From contig NC_091552.1 of assembly GCF_042767895.1 (NCBI RefSeq), forward strand, positions 26,806,432-26,870,431: a DNA stretch of 64,000 nt, read 5' to 3'. The stretch's first letter is position 1, and every line of letters starts with the position of its first letter. Of this stretch, positions 39,701 to 55,774 are shown piece after piece. The position numbers were made by a program, and so were the translations under genes. The notes under the pieces are model-generated. The model did not search any database and had not been told where the DNA came from. It was given only the letters and a program-made list of their open reading frames with translations. The DNA is from Penaeus vannamei. Its lineage: Eukaryota > Arthropoda > Malacostraca > Decapoda > Penaeidae.

Positions 39701-42700
39701 ATTATAGATGGGCTTTATAAATATAATTATCATTATTGTAATTATCATCATTATCATTACCGTCATTATCGCCCCAATCACCCTTAATATAGTCATTATA
39801 ATAATCATTATCTTAATCATTAATGCCATTTTCATAATTATAATTATTTTGATAATGATAATGACAATAATTATAATTCTGGAAATAATAACAATAATAA
39901 GGATTATGATAACAATAATAGCCGTGTTATTTATTTTATCACTGTCGCTATTATTAAGAAAATCATTCGTTGATTATTGCTATTATTGCAATTATTAGGC
40001 AAATCATCATTATAATTATCATTGTATAATTGTTATCATAATTATTGTCCTAATTACTCTCATAATTATCATTATTATCGTCATTATTGTCATTATTGCT
40101 GGGGTTATCATCAAAATCATCATAACTAGCAGAATTATTGCTAAGATCATAATCATCCTTTAAACTCGAAAAAAGGGGGTTTTCGACTTATCTCTCCAAA
40201 GGCTGTATTTCCCTTATTTTCTCCCGTTTTTCGACTTCTGGGATTTTTCTACTTTTAGCCTTTTTCTCATTATAGATGGGCTTTATAAATATAATTATCA
40301 TTATTGTAATTATGATCACCATTATCATTGTCATTATCGCCATATTCACTCTTAATATAGTCATTATAATAATCATTATCTTAATTATTAATGTCTTTTT
40401 CATCATCATAGTTATTTTGATAATGATAATGATAATAATGATAATTTTGGAAATAATAACAAAAATTAGGATTATGATAACAACAATAGCCGTGTTATAA
40501 TTATTTTTATTATTATTTGTTATTATTGTCGTTATTATTATTAGGGAAATCATTAGACCAGTGTTGATTATTGCTACTATTGCAATTATTAGGCATATTA
40601 TCATTATAATTATCATTGTATAATTATCATAATTATTGTCCTAATTACTCTCATAATTACCATTATTATCGTCATTATTGATGGGGTTATCATCAAAATC
40701 ATCATAATTAGCAGAATTATTGCTAAGATCATCATAATCATCCTTTAAACTCGAAAAAGGGAGGTTTTCGACTGATCTCTCCAAAGGCTGTATTTGGCTA
40801 GATTTCGCCGGTTTTTCGACTTTTGGGGTTTTTCTACTTTTAGCCTTTTTCTCATTATAGATGGGCTTTATAATGATAATTATCATCATTATTGTCTGAT
40901 TATCATCATTATTATCATTACTGTCATTATCGCCCTATTCACCCTTAATATAGTCTTATCTTAATCATTAATGCCATTTTCATAATTATAATTATTTTAA
41001 TAATGATAATGACAATAATGATAATTCTGAAATTAATAACAACAATAATAAGGATTATAATAACAATAACAGCCGTGTTATAATTACTTTTATTATTATT
41101 TCTGTTATCATTTTCGTTATCATTATTAGGAAAATCATTAGAATAGTGTTGATTATTGCTATTATTGCAATTATTAGGCAAATCATCATTATGATTATCA
41201 TTGTATAATTATTATCATAATTATTGTCCTTATTACTCTCATAATTGTCATTATTATCATCAATATTGTCATTATTGATGGGGTTATCATCAAAATCATC
41301 CTAATTAGCAGAATTATTGCTTAGATCAACATAATCATCCTTTAAACTCGAAAAAGGGGTTTTCGGCTCATCTCTCCAAGCCTGTATTTGGCTAGATTTC
41401 GCCGGTTTTTCGACTTTTGGGATTTTCTACTTTTAGCCTTTTTCTCATTATAGATGGGCTTTATAATCATCATCATCATTATTGTCATTATCATCATTAT
41501 TATCATTACGTTCATTATCGCCCTAATCACCCTTAATATAGTCATTATAATCATCATTATCTTAATTATTAATGTCATTTTCATAATTATAATTATTTTA
41601 ATAATGAAAATAATAACAACAATAATAAGGATTATAATAACAATAACAGCCGTGTTATAATTACTTTTATTATTATTTCTGTTATTATTGTCGTTATCAT
41701 TATTAGGAAAATCATTAGAATAGTGTTGATTATTGCTATTATTGCAATTATTTGGCAAATCATCATTCTAATTATCATTGTATAATTATTATCATAATTA
41801 TTGTCCTAATTACTCTCATAATTATCATTATTATCGTCATTGATGTCTTTATTGATGGGGTTATCATCAAAATCATCATAATTAGCAGAATTATTGCTAA
41901 AATCATCATGAAAAACGGGAGATTTAGCCTGTTTTTCGACATTTGGGATTTTTCTACTTTTAGCCCTTTTCATATTATAGATGGGCTTTATAATGATAAT
42001 TATCATAAGTCATTATCGCCCTAATCACCCTTGATATAGTCATTATAATAATCATTATCTTAATTATTAATGCCATTTTCATCATTAGCAGAGTTATTGC
42101 TAAGATCATCATAATTTATCCTTTAAACTGGAAAAAGTGGGGGTTTCGACTGATCTCTCCAAAGGCTGTATTTCGTTCGATTTCGCCGGTTTTTCGACAT
42201 TTGGGATTTTTCTACTTTTAGCCTGCTTCTCATTATAGATGGGCTTTATAATGGTAATTATCATCATTAATGTCATTATCATCATCATTATCATTACTAT
42301 CATTATCACCCTAATCACATAGTCATCATAATAATAATTATCTTTATTATTAAAGTAATTTTCATCATTATAATTATTTTAATAATGATATATACAATAA
42401 TGATAATTCTGGAAATAGGAACAACAATAATAAGTATTATAATAAAAATAGCCGTTATAATTACTTTTATTATTTCTGTTATCATTGTCGTAATTATAAT
42501 TAGGAAAATCATTTGAATAGTGTTGATTATTGTTATTATTGCAATTATTAGGCAAATCATCATTATAATTATTATTGTCTAATTATTGTCCTAATTACTC
42601 TCATAATTATCATTATTATCGTCATTATTGTCATTATTGATGGGGTTATCATCAAAATCATCATAATTAGCAGAATTATTGCTAAGATCATCATAATCAT

Positions 42701-43150
42701 CATTTAAACTCGAAAAAAGGGGGTTTTCGACTGATCTCTCCAAAGGCTGTATTTCGCTAGATTTCGCCGGTTTTTCGACTTCTGGGATTTTTCTACTTTT
42801 AGCCTTTTGTTCATTATAGATGGGCTTTATAATGATAATCATCATCATTATTATCATTATCATTATTATTATTACTGTCATTATCGCCCTATTCACCCTT
42901 AATATAGTCATTATGATAATCATCATTTTAATTATTCATGCCATCTTCATCATTATAATTATTTTAATAATGATAATGACAATAATGATAATTCTGAAAA
43001 TAATAACAACAATAATACGGATAATAATAACAATAAAAGCCGTGTTATAATTACTTTTATTATTATTTCTTTTATCATTGTCGTTATTACTTTTAGGAAA
43101 ATCATTAGAATAGTGTTGAATATTGCTATTATTACAATTATTAGGCTAAT
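36742..43150 (-). repeat. Satellite family B, reversed array
   Basis: Reversed family B units. The part to 39378 duplicates 23341-26000 and the rest (39379-43150) is single in this window. ATAGATGGGCTTTATAA anchors lie near 36833, 37370, 38545, 39115, 39705, 40276, 40857, 41452, 41975, 42234 and 42815. Two units near 41880-42120 are internally deleted. It ends after AATTATTAGGCTAATCATC at about 43150. No genes. Confidence 0.86.
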
Positions 43151-44855
43151 CATCATTATGATTTTAACATTAATTCATTAATTGTGATGATTTTCATGAT
43201 AATTCCTTTATTATATGCAATAATGATTATAATTATTATGATAATGACAATGATAATGACAATAACAATGATGATAATGAGAAAATCATAATCATAATGA
43301 TAATTTTGATAATTACTGCAATAATAGCAATAATCAACTCTATTCAAATAATTTTCAGATTAATAATGACAATAGAAAAAATTATAACATCATTATCATT
43401 GTAATTATAATTATTACTATTGTCATTATTATTTTTAAAATCATTATTATTGCTATTATCATTATAAGAATAGTTATGATGAAGAAAATAGCTAAAATAA
43501 TTGGCATAATAATCATTATAACTGCAAAAATGATGATAATGACTATAATGATAATAATCGTAAGAATAATGAAAGTAATGATAGTTATGATGATAATAAT
43601 TATTATCCAGTCCATTTACAATGAAATAAAGGCCAAAAGTAATTAAATCCCATAACTCGAAAAACGGCAAAATCTAGCGTATTACAGCCTTGTGAGAGAA
43701 ACGTCGAAAAAAACCTTTTTCACTCTTTATTTGTAATTATGAGGATTTTAACATTAATTCAGGTAATTGTGATGATTTCCATGACAATTCTTTCATTATA
43801 TGCAATAATGATGAAAATTATGATGATAATGACAATGATAATGATAATAATAATGATAATAATGATAAAATCATAATTATAATGATAATTTTGATTATTA
43901 CTGCAATAATAGCAATAATCAACTCTATTCCAATAGTTCTGATGATAAAAATAGATATAATAATTAGCAAAATTATCAATATAACTGCAAGAAGGATGAT
44001 AATATTGATGATAATCATGATGATAATGGCTATAATGATATTAATCTTAAGAATAATGACAGTAAAGATAATAATGATGATAATAATCATTATCCAGTCC
44101 ATTTATAATGAAATAAAGGCCAAAAGTAATCAAATCCCGAAAGTCGAAAAAATGGCAAAATGTAGCCTATTACAGTCTTTTGAGAGAAACGTCCATAAAA
44201 AACTTTTTCGCTTTTTATTTGCAATTATGAGGATTTTAACATTAATTCAGGTAATTGTGATGATTTTCATGATAATTCCTTCATTATATGCAATAATGAT
44301 GATAATTATGATGATAATGAAAATGATAATTACAATAATAATGATAATAATGATAAAATCACAATCATAATGATATATTTTTTATAAATACTGTAATAAT
44401 AGTAATAATCAACTCTATTCCAATAATTTTCAGACTAATAATGACAATAAAAATAATATCATTATCATTGTCATTATCATTATTACTATTGTCATTATTA
44501 TATCTAAAATTATCATTATTGCTATAATCACTATAAAAATAGATATAATGATGAAAATAGTTATAATAATAAGCATCATAATCATTATAACTGCAATAAT
44601 GATGATAATGATGATAATCATGATGATGATGACTATAATGATAATAATCATAAGAATAATGACAGTAATTATGAGGATTCTAACATTAATTCAGGTAATT
44701 GTGATGATTTTCATGATAATTCCTTTATTATATGTAATGATGATGATAATTATGATGATAATGACAATGATAATGACAATAATAATGATAATGATAAAAT
44801 CATAAATATAATGATAATTTTGATAATTACTGCAATAATAGCAATAATCAACTCT
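43151..44855 (+). repeat. Satellite family A, short forward array
   Basis: Forward family A units begin in mid-unit (GATTTTAACATTAATTCA). Cores lie near 43607 and 44094, and a third unit lost its core: AATGACAGTAATTATGAGGA near 44660 joins positions normally about 150 bp apart. It flips orientation at about 44855, after GCAATAATCAACTC. No genes. Confidence 0.8.
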
Positions 44856-47800
44856 TATGATTATTATCATTATAGTCATTATCATCGTGATTATCATCAT
44901 TATTGCAGTTATAATGATTATTATGCTAATTATTATAGCTATTTTCATCATCATCACAATTACCTGAATTAATGTTAAAATCCTCATAATTACCAATAAA
45001 AAGCGACGTTTCTCCCAAAAGGCTCGAATTTGCCGTTTTTTCGCCTTGTGGGATTGTATTACTTTTCGCCTTTATTTCATAATAAATGGACTGGATAATA
45101 ATTATAATCATCATTATTATCATTACTGTCATTCTTCTTATGATTATTATCAATATAGCCATTATCATCATGATTATCATCATTATTATCATCATTATTG
45201 CAGTTATAATGATTATTATGCTAATCCTTACAGCTATTTTCATCATCATAACTATTTTTATAATGATAATAGCAATAATGATGATTTTAGAAATAATAAT
45301 GACAATAGTAATAATTATAATGACAATGATAATGATGTTATTATTATTTCTATTGTCATTATTAGTCAGAAAATTATTGGAATAGAGTTGATTATTGCTA
45401 TTATTGCAGTAATTATCAAAATTATCATTATAATTATGAATTTATCATTATCATTATTATTGTCATTATCATAATAATCATCATTATTGCATATAATAAA
45501 GGAATTATCATGAAAATCATTACAATTACCTGAATTAATGTTAAAATCCTCATAATTACCAATAAAAGCGAAAAGGGGTTTTAAACGCTAGATGGAATAG
45601 AGTTGATTATTGCTATTATTGCATTAATTATGAAATTTATCATTATAATTATGATTTTATCATTATTATCATTATTATTGTCATTATCATTGTCATTATC
45701 ATCATAATTATCATCATTATTGCATATAATGAAAGTTATCATAAAAATCATCACAATTACCTGAATTAATGTTAAAATCCTCATAATTACCAATATAAAG
45801 CGAAAAAGTTTTTTTTTCGACGTTTCCCTCAAAATGCTGTAATACGCTAGATTACAATTACAATGATAATGAAGTTATTATTATTTCTATTGTCATTATT
45901 AGTCGGAAAATTGTTGGAATAGAGTTGACTATTGCTATTATTGCAGTAATTATCAAAAATATCATTATAATTATGATTTTATCATTATTATCGTTATTGT
46001 CATTATCATTGTCATTATCATCATAATCATCATTTTTGCATATAATGAAGGAATTATCATGAAAATCATCACAATTGCCTGAATTTATGTTAAAATCCTC
46101 ATAATTACCAATAAAAAGCGAAAAAGGTTTTTTTTTCGACGTTTCTCTCAAAAGGCTGTAATAGGCAAGATTTTGCCGTTTTTTGGACTTTTGGGATTAT
46201 ATTACTTTTGGCCTTTATTTCATTATAAATGGATTGGATAATAATTATTATCATCATTATCATTATTGTCATGATTCTTATGATTATTATCATTACTGTA
46301 ATTATTCTTATAATTATTATAATTATAGTCAATATCGTCATGATTATCATCATTATTACAGTTATAATGATTATTATGTTAATTATTACAGCTATTTTCA
46401 TCATAATAACTATTTTTATAATGATAATAGCAATAATGATAATTTTAGAAATGACAATGACAATAGTAATAATTATAATTAAGATGATAATGACGTTATT
46501 ATCATTTCTATTGTCATTATTAGTCTGAAAATTATTGGAATAGAGTTGATTATTGCTATTACTGCAGTAATTATCAAAATTATCATTATAATTATGATTT
46601 CATCATTATTATTTTAATTTTTATTGACATTATCATGATTATCATCATTATCATCATTATTATCATCATTAATGCAGTTATAATGATAATTATGCTAATT
46701 ATTATAGCTATTTTCATCCTCATAACTATTTTTATAATGATAATAGCAATAATGATAATTTTTAGAAATAATAATATTTCTAATGACAATGATAATAATG
46801 TTATTATTATTGCTATTGTCGTCATTAATCTGAAAATTATTGGATTATTTGAGTATCATTATTATTGCATATAATGAAGGAATTCTCATGAAAATCATCA
46901 CAATTACCTGAATTAATATGAAAATCCTCATAATTAACAATAAAAAGTGAAAAAGGTTTTTTTTCGACGTTTCTCTCAAAAGGCTGTAATAGGCTAGCTT
47001 TTACCGTTTTTTCGACTTATGGGATTTTATTACTTTTGGCCTTTATTCCATTATAAATTGACTGGATAATAATTATTATCATCATTATTATCATTAATGT
47101 CATTATTCTTATGATTATTATCATTATAGTCATTATCATCATGACAATCATCATTATTATCATCATTATTGCAGTTATAATGATTATTATGCTAATTATT
47201 ATAGCCATTTTCATCATCATAACTATTTTTATAATGATGATAGCAATAATGATAATTTTAGAAATAATAATGACAATAGTAATAATTATAATGACATTGA
47301 TGATGATATTATTACTTCTATTGTCATTATTAGTCTGAAAATTATTGGAATAGAGTTGATTATTGCTATTATTGCAGTAATTATCAAAATTATCATTATA
47401 ATTATGATTTTATCATTATCATTATTATTGTCATTATCATATCCATTACCATCATAATTATCATCATTATTGTAGATAATGAAGGAATTATCATGAAAAT
47501 CCTCCTAATTAACAATAAAAAGCGAAAAGGTTTTTTTTTTCGACGTTTCTCTCAAATGGCTGGGATTTTATTACTTTTGGCCTTTATTTCATTAAAAATG
47601 GACTGGATAATAATTATTATCATTACTATCATAACTGCCATTATTCTTATGATTATTATCATTATAGTCATTATCATCATAATTATCATCATTATTTTCA
47701 TCATTATTGCAGTTATTATGATTATTATGCTAATTATTATAGCTATTTTCATCATAACATTTATTATAATGATAAAAGCAATAATGATAATTTAAGAAAT

Positions 47801-50800
47801 AATAATGACAATAGTAATAATTATAATGACAACGATAATGATGTTTTTATTTCTATTGTCATTATTATTCGGAAAATTGTTGGAATAGAGTTGATTATTG
47901 CTTTTATTGCAGTAATTATCAAAATTATCATTATAATTATGGTTTTATCATTATTATCATTATTATTGTCATTATCATTGTCATTATCATAATTATCATT
48001 TTTGCATATAATGAAGGAATTATCATGAAAATCATCACAATTACCTGAATTAATGTTAAAATCCTCATAATTACCGATAAAAAGCGAAAAAGTTTTTTTT
48101 TGACGTATCTCTCTTTATTACCCTAGATTTTGCCGTTTTTTTCGACTTATAGGATTTAATTACTTTTGGCCTTTATTTCATTATAAATGGACTGGATAAT
48201 AATTATTATCATCATTATTATCATTAGTCATTATTCATATGTTTATTATCATTATAGTCATTATCATCATGATTATCATCAGTTATGATGATTATTATGC
48301 TTATTATTATAGCTATTTTCATCATCATATTTTTTATAATGATAATAGCAATAATGATAATTTTAGAAATAATAATGACAATAGTAATAATTATAATAAC
48401 AATGATAATGATGTCATTATTATTTCTATTGGCATTATTAGTCTGAACATTATTGGAATAAAGTTGATTATTGCTATTATTGCAGTAATTATCAAAATTA
48501 TCATTATAATTCTGATTTTATCATTGCTATCATTATCATTATCATTATCATTGTCATTAGTATCTTAATTATCATCATTATTGTATATAATGAAGGAATT
48601 ATCATGAAAATAATCACAATTGCCTGAATTAATGTTCAAATCCTCATAATTACCAATAAAAAGCGAAAAAGTTTTTTTTCGACTTTTCTCTCAAAAGGCT
48701 GTAATACGCTAGATGTTGCCTTTTTTTTTTTTTGACTTTTTTGGGATTCTATTACTTTTGGCCTTTATTTCATTATAAATGGATTGGATAATTATTATTA
48801 TCATCAATTTCATTACTGTCATTATTCATATGATTATTATCATTACTGTTATTATTCTTATAATTATTATCATTATAGCCATTACCTTCATGATTATCAT
48901 CATTATTATCATCATTATTGCAGTTATAATGATTATTATGCTAATTATTACAGCTATTTTCATCATCATAACTATTTTTATAATGATAATAGCAATAATG
49001 ATAATTTTAGAAATAATAATGACAATAGTAATAATTATAATGACAATGATAATGATGTTATTATTATTTCTATTGTCAATATTAGTCTGAAAATTATTGG
49101 AATAGAGTTGATTATTGCTATTACTGCAGTAATTATCAAAATTATCATTATATATATGATTTTATCATTATTATTGTCATTTTCATTGTCATTATCATCA
49201 TGATTATCATCATTATTATCATCATTATTGCAGTTATAATGATTATTATGCTAATTATTATAGCTATTTTCATCATCATAACAATTTTTATAATGATAAT
49301 AGCAATAATGATAATTTTAGAAATAATAATGACAATAGTAATAATTCTAATGGCAATGATAATGATGTTATTATTATTTCTATTGTCATTATTAGTCTGA
49401 AAATTATTGGATTTGAGTGGATTATTGCTATTACTGCAGTAATATTCAAAATTATCATTATAATTATGATTTTATCATTATTATCATTATTATTGTCATT
49501 ATCATCATAATTATCATCATTATTGCATATTATGAAGGAATTATCATGAAAATCGTCACAATTACCTAAATTAATGTTAAAATCCTCATAATTACCAATG
49601 AAAAGCGGAAAAGGGTATTTTTCGACGTTTCTCTCAAAAGGCTGTAATAGGCTAGATTTTACCGTTTTTTCGACTTCTGGGATTTTATTACTTTTGGCCT
49701 TTATTTCATTATAAATCGACTGGATAATATTTATTATCATCATTATTATCATTACTGTCATTATTCTTATGATTATTATCATTATAGTCATTATGATCAT
49801 GATTATCATCATTATTGCAGTTATAATTATTGTTATGCTAATTATTGCAGTTATTTTCATCATCACAACTATCTTTATAATGATAATAGCAATAATGATA
49901 ATGATGATATTATTTTTTCTATTGTCATTATTAGTCTAAAAATTATTGGAATAGAGTTGATTATTGCTATTATTGCAGTAATTATCGAAATTATCATTAT
50001 AATTATGATTTTATCATTATTATCATTATTATTGTCATTATCATTTACATTATCATCATAATTACCATCATTATTGCATATAATGAAGATATTATCATGA
50101 AAATCATCACAATTATCTGAATTAATGTTAAAATTCTCCTAATTACAAATAAAAAGCGAAAAGTTTTTTTTCGACGTTTCTCTCAAAAGGCTGTAATACG
50201 CTAGATTTTGCCGTTTTTCGACCTTTGGGATTTTATTACTTTTGGCCTTTATTTCATTATAAATGGACTGGATAATCATTATTATCATCATTATTATCAT
50301 TACTGTCATTATTTTCATGATTATCATTATAGACTATCATCATGAAAATCATCACTATTATCATCATTATTGCAGTTATAATTATTAATATGCTAAATAT
50401 TATAGCTATTTTCATCATCATAACTATTTTTATAATGATGATAGCAATAATGATAATTTTTGAAATAATAATGATAATAGTAATAATTATAATGACAATG
50501 ATAAGGATATTATTATTTTTATTGTCATTATTAGTCTGAAAATTATTGGAATAGAGTTGATTATTGCTATTATTGCAGTAATTATCAAAAATATCATTAT
50601 AATTATGATTTTATCATTATTATTGTCATTATCATTGTCATTATCATCATGATTATCATCATTATTGTATATAATGAAGGAATTATCATGAAAATCACCA
50701 CAATTACCTGAATTCATGTTAAAATCCTCATAATTACCAATAAAAAGCGAAAAGGTTTTTTTTCGACGTTTCTCTCAAAAGGCTGTAATAGGCAAGATTT

Positions 50801-52760
50801 TGGCGTTTTTTTTTCGACTTTTGGGATCATCATTATTGCAGTTATAATGATTATTATGCTAATTATTATAGCTATTTTCATCATTATAACTATCTTTATA
50901 ATGATAATAGCAAGAATGTTAATTTTTGAAATAATAATGACAATAGTAATAATTATAATGACAATGCTAATGAAGTTATTATTATTTCTATTGTCATTAT
51001 TAGTCTGAAAATTATTGGAATAGAGTTGATTATTGGTATTATTGCAGTAATTATCAAAATTGTCATTATAATTATGATTTTATCATTATTATTATCATTA
51101 TCATTGTCATTTTCATCATAATTATCATCCTTATTGCATATAATGAAGGAATTATCATGAAAATCATCACAATTATCTGAATCAATATTAAAATCCTCAT
51201 AATTATCAATAAAAAGCGAAAAAAGTTTTGTTTTCGACGTTACTCTCAAAAGGCGGTAAAACGATAGATTTTAGTTTTTTTTCGAATTCTGGATTTTTTT
51301 TACTTTTGGCCTTTATTTCATTATAAATGGACTGGATAACAATTAACATTATTATTATCATTACTGTTATTTTTTTATGATTATTATCATTACAGTCATT
51401 ATCTTATGATTATCATCATTATTATCATCATTATTTTTGCTATGATGATTATTATGCTAAATATTATAGCTGTTTTCATCATCATAACTATTTTTATAAT
51501 TATAATAGCAATAATGATAATTTTAGAAATAATAATGACAATAGTAATAATTATAATGACAATGATAATGCTGTTACTATTTTTTCTAATGTCATTATTA
51601 GTCTGAACATTATTGGAAATGAGTTGATTATTGCTATTATTGCAGTAATTATCAAAATTATCATTATAATTATGATTTTATCATTATTATCATTATTATT
51701 GTCATTATCATTATCATCATCATCAGAATTATCATCATTATTGCATATAATGAAGGAATTATCATTAAAATCATCACAATTACCTGAATTAATGTTAAAA
51801 TCCTCATAATTACCAATAAAGAGCGAAACGGGTTTTTTTCGACGTTTTTCTCAAAATGCTAGATTTAGCCGTTTCCTTTTCGACTTTTGGGATTTTATTT
51901 CTTTTGCCCTATATTTCATTACAAATGGACTGGATAATAATTATTATCCTCATTGTCATTATTCTTATAATTTTTATCATCATGATTATCATCATTATCA
52001 TTATTACAGTTATAATGATAATTATGCTAATTATTATATCATCATAACTATTTTTATAATGATAATAGCAATAATGATAATTTTAGAAATAATAATGACA
52101 ATAGTAATAATTATAATGACAATGATGATGATGTTATAATTATTTCTATTTTCATTATCAGTCTGAAAATTATTGGAATAGAGATGATTATTGCTATTAT
52201 TGCAGTGATTATCAAAATTATCATTATAATTATGATTTTATCATTATTATCATTATTATTGTCATCATCATTGTCATTATCACCATAATTATCATCATTA
52301 TTGCATATAATGAAGGAATTATTATAAAAATCATCACAATTACCTGAATTAATGTTAAAATCATCATAATTACCAATAAAAAGCGAAAAAGGGTTTTTTT
52401 TCGACGTTTCTCTCAAAAGGCTGTAATAGGCAAGATTTTGCCGTTTTTTCGACTTATGGGATTTTATTACTTTTGGCCTTTATTTCATTATAAATGGATT
52501 GGATAATAATTATTATCATCATTATTATCATTACTGTCATTATTCTTCTTATTATTATTATTATACTCATTATCGGTATGATTATCATCATTATTATCAT
52601 CATTATTTCATTTATAATGATTATGCTAATTATTATAGCTATTTTCATCATCATAACTATTTTTATAATGATAATTGCAATAATGATAATTTTAGAAATA
52701 ATAATGACAATAGTAATAATGATAATGACAATGATAATGATATTATTATTTCTATTGTCA
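44856..52760 (-). repeat. Satellite family A, reversed array
   Basis: Reversed family A units, recognised by TTTCATTATAAATGGACTGG, GCCGTTTTTTCGACTT, TTTCTCTCAAAAGGCTGTAA and ATTACCTGAATTAATGTTAA. ATGGACTGG anchors lie near 45083, 46229, 47060, 47599, 48188, 48779, 49720, 50263, 51328, 51925 and 52495. Several units are partly deleted. No genes. Confidence 0.86.
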
Positions 52761-55482
52761 ATTATCATTATTATTATAATTATTGCGGTTATGATAATTA
52801 TTATGCTAATTATTATATCAATTTTCATCACTATAACTATTTTTATAATGATAATAACAATAATAATAATTTTAGAAATAATAATGACAATAATAATAAT
52901 CATAATAACAATAATAATGATGTTATTATTTCTATTGCCATTATTAGTATGAAAATTATTGGAATAGAGTGAATTATTGCTATTATTGCAGTAATTATCA
53001 AAATAATCATTTTATCATTATTACCATTATTATTATCATTATCATCCCAATTATCATCATTATTGTCAATAATAAAGGAATTATCATGAAAATCATCATA
53101 ATTACCTGAATTAGTGTTAAAATCATCATAATAACCACTGAAAAGCGAGAAAATGTTTTTTTTCGACGTTTCTTTGAAAAAGCTGTAATACGCTAGATTT
53201 TGCCGTTTTTTCGGCATTTGGGATTTTATTACCTTTAGTCTTTATTTCTGTTTAAATGGACTGAATAATTATTATCATCATTATTATCATTATTGTCATT
53301 GTTTTTATGATTACTATCATTATAGTCATTATCATCATAATTATCATTATTATCATCATTATTGCAGTTATAATCATTATGCTAATTATTATTGCTATTT
53401 TCATCATTAAAGCTAGTTTCATAATGATAATAACAATAATGATAATTTTAGAAATAATAATGACAATAATAAATATGATAACAATTACAATAATGTTATT
53501 GCCATTATTAGTATGAAAATTACTGGAATAGTGTTAATTATTGCAATTATTGCAGTAATTATCAATATTATTAAATTATCATTTTACCATTATTTTCTTT
53601 AATATCGTCATTATCATCATTATTGTCAATTATAAAGGAATTATCATGAAAATCATCATAATTACCTGAATTAATGTTAAAATTATCAAAATTACCATTA
53701 AAAAGCGAAAAAGTTTTTTTTCGACATTTTTCTCAGACGGCTACATTTTACTGATTTTTCGACTTAAGGGATTTTATTACTTTTAGCCTTTATTTCATTG
53801 TTAATGGACTGAATAATTATTATCATCATTATTGTCATTATTTTTATGATTACTATCATAGTAGTCACTATCATCATAATTATCCTTATTATCATCATTA
53901 TTGCAGTTATAATAATTATTATGCTAATTATTATTGCTATTTTCATCATTATAATTATTTTTATAATGATAATAACAATAATGATAATTTTAGATATAAG
54001 AATGACAATAATAATAATTATAATAACAATGATAATGCTGTTATTATTATTTCTATTGCCATTATTAGTATGAAAATTATTGGAGTAGAGTTAATTATTG
54101 ATATTATTGCAATAATTATCAAAATTATCATTTTAATTATCATTTTATCATTATTATCATGATTATTGTCATTATCATCATAGTTATCATCATTATTGTC
54201 AATAATAAAGGACTTATCATAAAAATCATGATAATAACAATAATGATAATTTTAGATATAAGAATGACAATAATAATTATTATAATAACAATGATAATGC
54301 TGTTATTATTTCTATTGCCATTATTAGTATGAACATTATTGGAATAGAGTTAATTATTGCTATTATTGCAGTAATTATCAAAATTATCATTTTAATTACC
54401 ATTTTATCATCATTATCATGATTATTGTCATTATCATCATAGTTATCATCATTATTGTCAATAATAAAGGACATCATAAAAATCATCATAATTACCTGAA
54501 TTAATGTTAAAATCATCATAATTACCATTAAAAAGCGTTTTTTTCGACGTTTCTCTCAAACTGCTGAAATACGCTAGATTTTGCCGTTTTTTTCGATTTT
54601 GTGGATTTTATTAATTTTTGCCTTTATTTCATTATAAATGGAGTGAATAATTATTATTATCATCATAATTATCATTATTATTATCATTATTGCGGTTATG
54701 ATAATTATTATGCTAATTATTATTGCAATTTTCATCACTATAACTATTTCTATAATGATAATAACAATAATAATTTTAGAAATAATAATGACAATAATAA
54801 TAATCATAATAACAATGATAATGATGTTATTATTTCTATTACCATTATTAGTATGAGTTAATTATTGCTATTATTGCAGTAATTATAAAAATTATCATTG
54901 TAATTATCATATCATTATTATTGTCATTATCATCATAATTGTCATTATTATTGTCAATAATAAAGGAATTATCATGAAAATCATCATAATTACCTGAATT
55001 AATGTTAATATTATCCTAATTACCATTACAAACCGAAAAAGGCGTTTCTCTCAAAAGGCTGTAATTCGCTAGATTTTGACGTTTTTTCGCCATCTGGGAT
55101 TTTATTACTTTTAGCCTTTATATCATTATAAATGGACTGAATAATTATTATTATCATCATTACTATCATTAATGTCATTATTTTTATGATTACTATCATC
55201 ATAATCATTATCATCATAATTATCATTATCATAATTATCATTATTATCATCATTATTGCAGTTATAATAAATATTATGCTAATTATTATTAATTATGTTA
55301 ATTATTGCTATTATTGCAGTAATTATCAAAATTATTATTATAATTATCATTTTATCACTATTATCATTATTATTGTCCTTATCATCATAATTATTATTAT
55401 TATTGTCATTTTCATCACAATTATCATCATTATTGTCAATAATAAAGGAATTATTATGAAAATCATCAAAATTACCTGAAGA
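52761..55482 (-). repeat. Diverged family A subfamily, reversed
   Basis: These units carry ATGGACTGAATAATTATTATC where the main family has ATGGACTGGATAATAATTATT. They also share ATTGCGGTTATGATAATTATT, TTTTAGCCTTTATTTC and ATTATTGTCAATAATAAAGG. Cores lie near 53110-53260, 53690-53810, 54530-54650 and 55020-55140. They are more divergent from each other than the units to the left. The array ends at AATTACCTGAAGATC, where the retrotransposon tail begins. Confidence 0.75.
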
Positions 55483-55536
55483 TCGTGGCGTCGGCTGTGA
55501 GAGGCTGGTGAAGTGACTGCCTCCAGCTCCTCCGTG

Positions 55537-55565
55537 TTGCAATACTGTCCCAGGCAGTATTGCAA
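55537..55565. other. Perfect stem-loop, 11-bp arms
   Basis: TTGCAATACTG (55537-55547) and CAGTATTGCAA (55555-55565) are exact reverse complements around the 7-base loop TCCCAGG. It lies in the 3' tail of the LINE fragment. LINE 3' tails are often recognised by their own reverse transcriptase through a stem-loop, so such a role is possible; this is inference. Confidence 0.7.
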
Positions 55566-55774
55566 CCCTTGAGGAATGTTGAAGACAGTTTCTGATTTTG
55601 ATATTAATTCATGTATTGTCTTTATTAGATGGTTATGTCGGTGTCTTCATAGACACAGATAACTTATCCCTTCTAGCCAGATGTGTGCCAGTGGGAGAGA
55701 GGTTGGTATGGTCAGTTTGCTTTTGAGTACATGTGGTTTGGGGGGTTTGGGCTGATTCTTGTCAAGCTTCTAGG

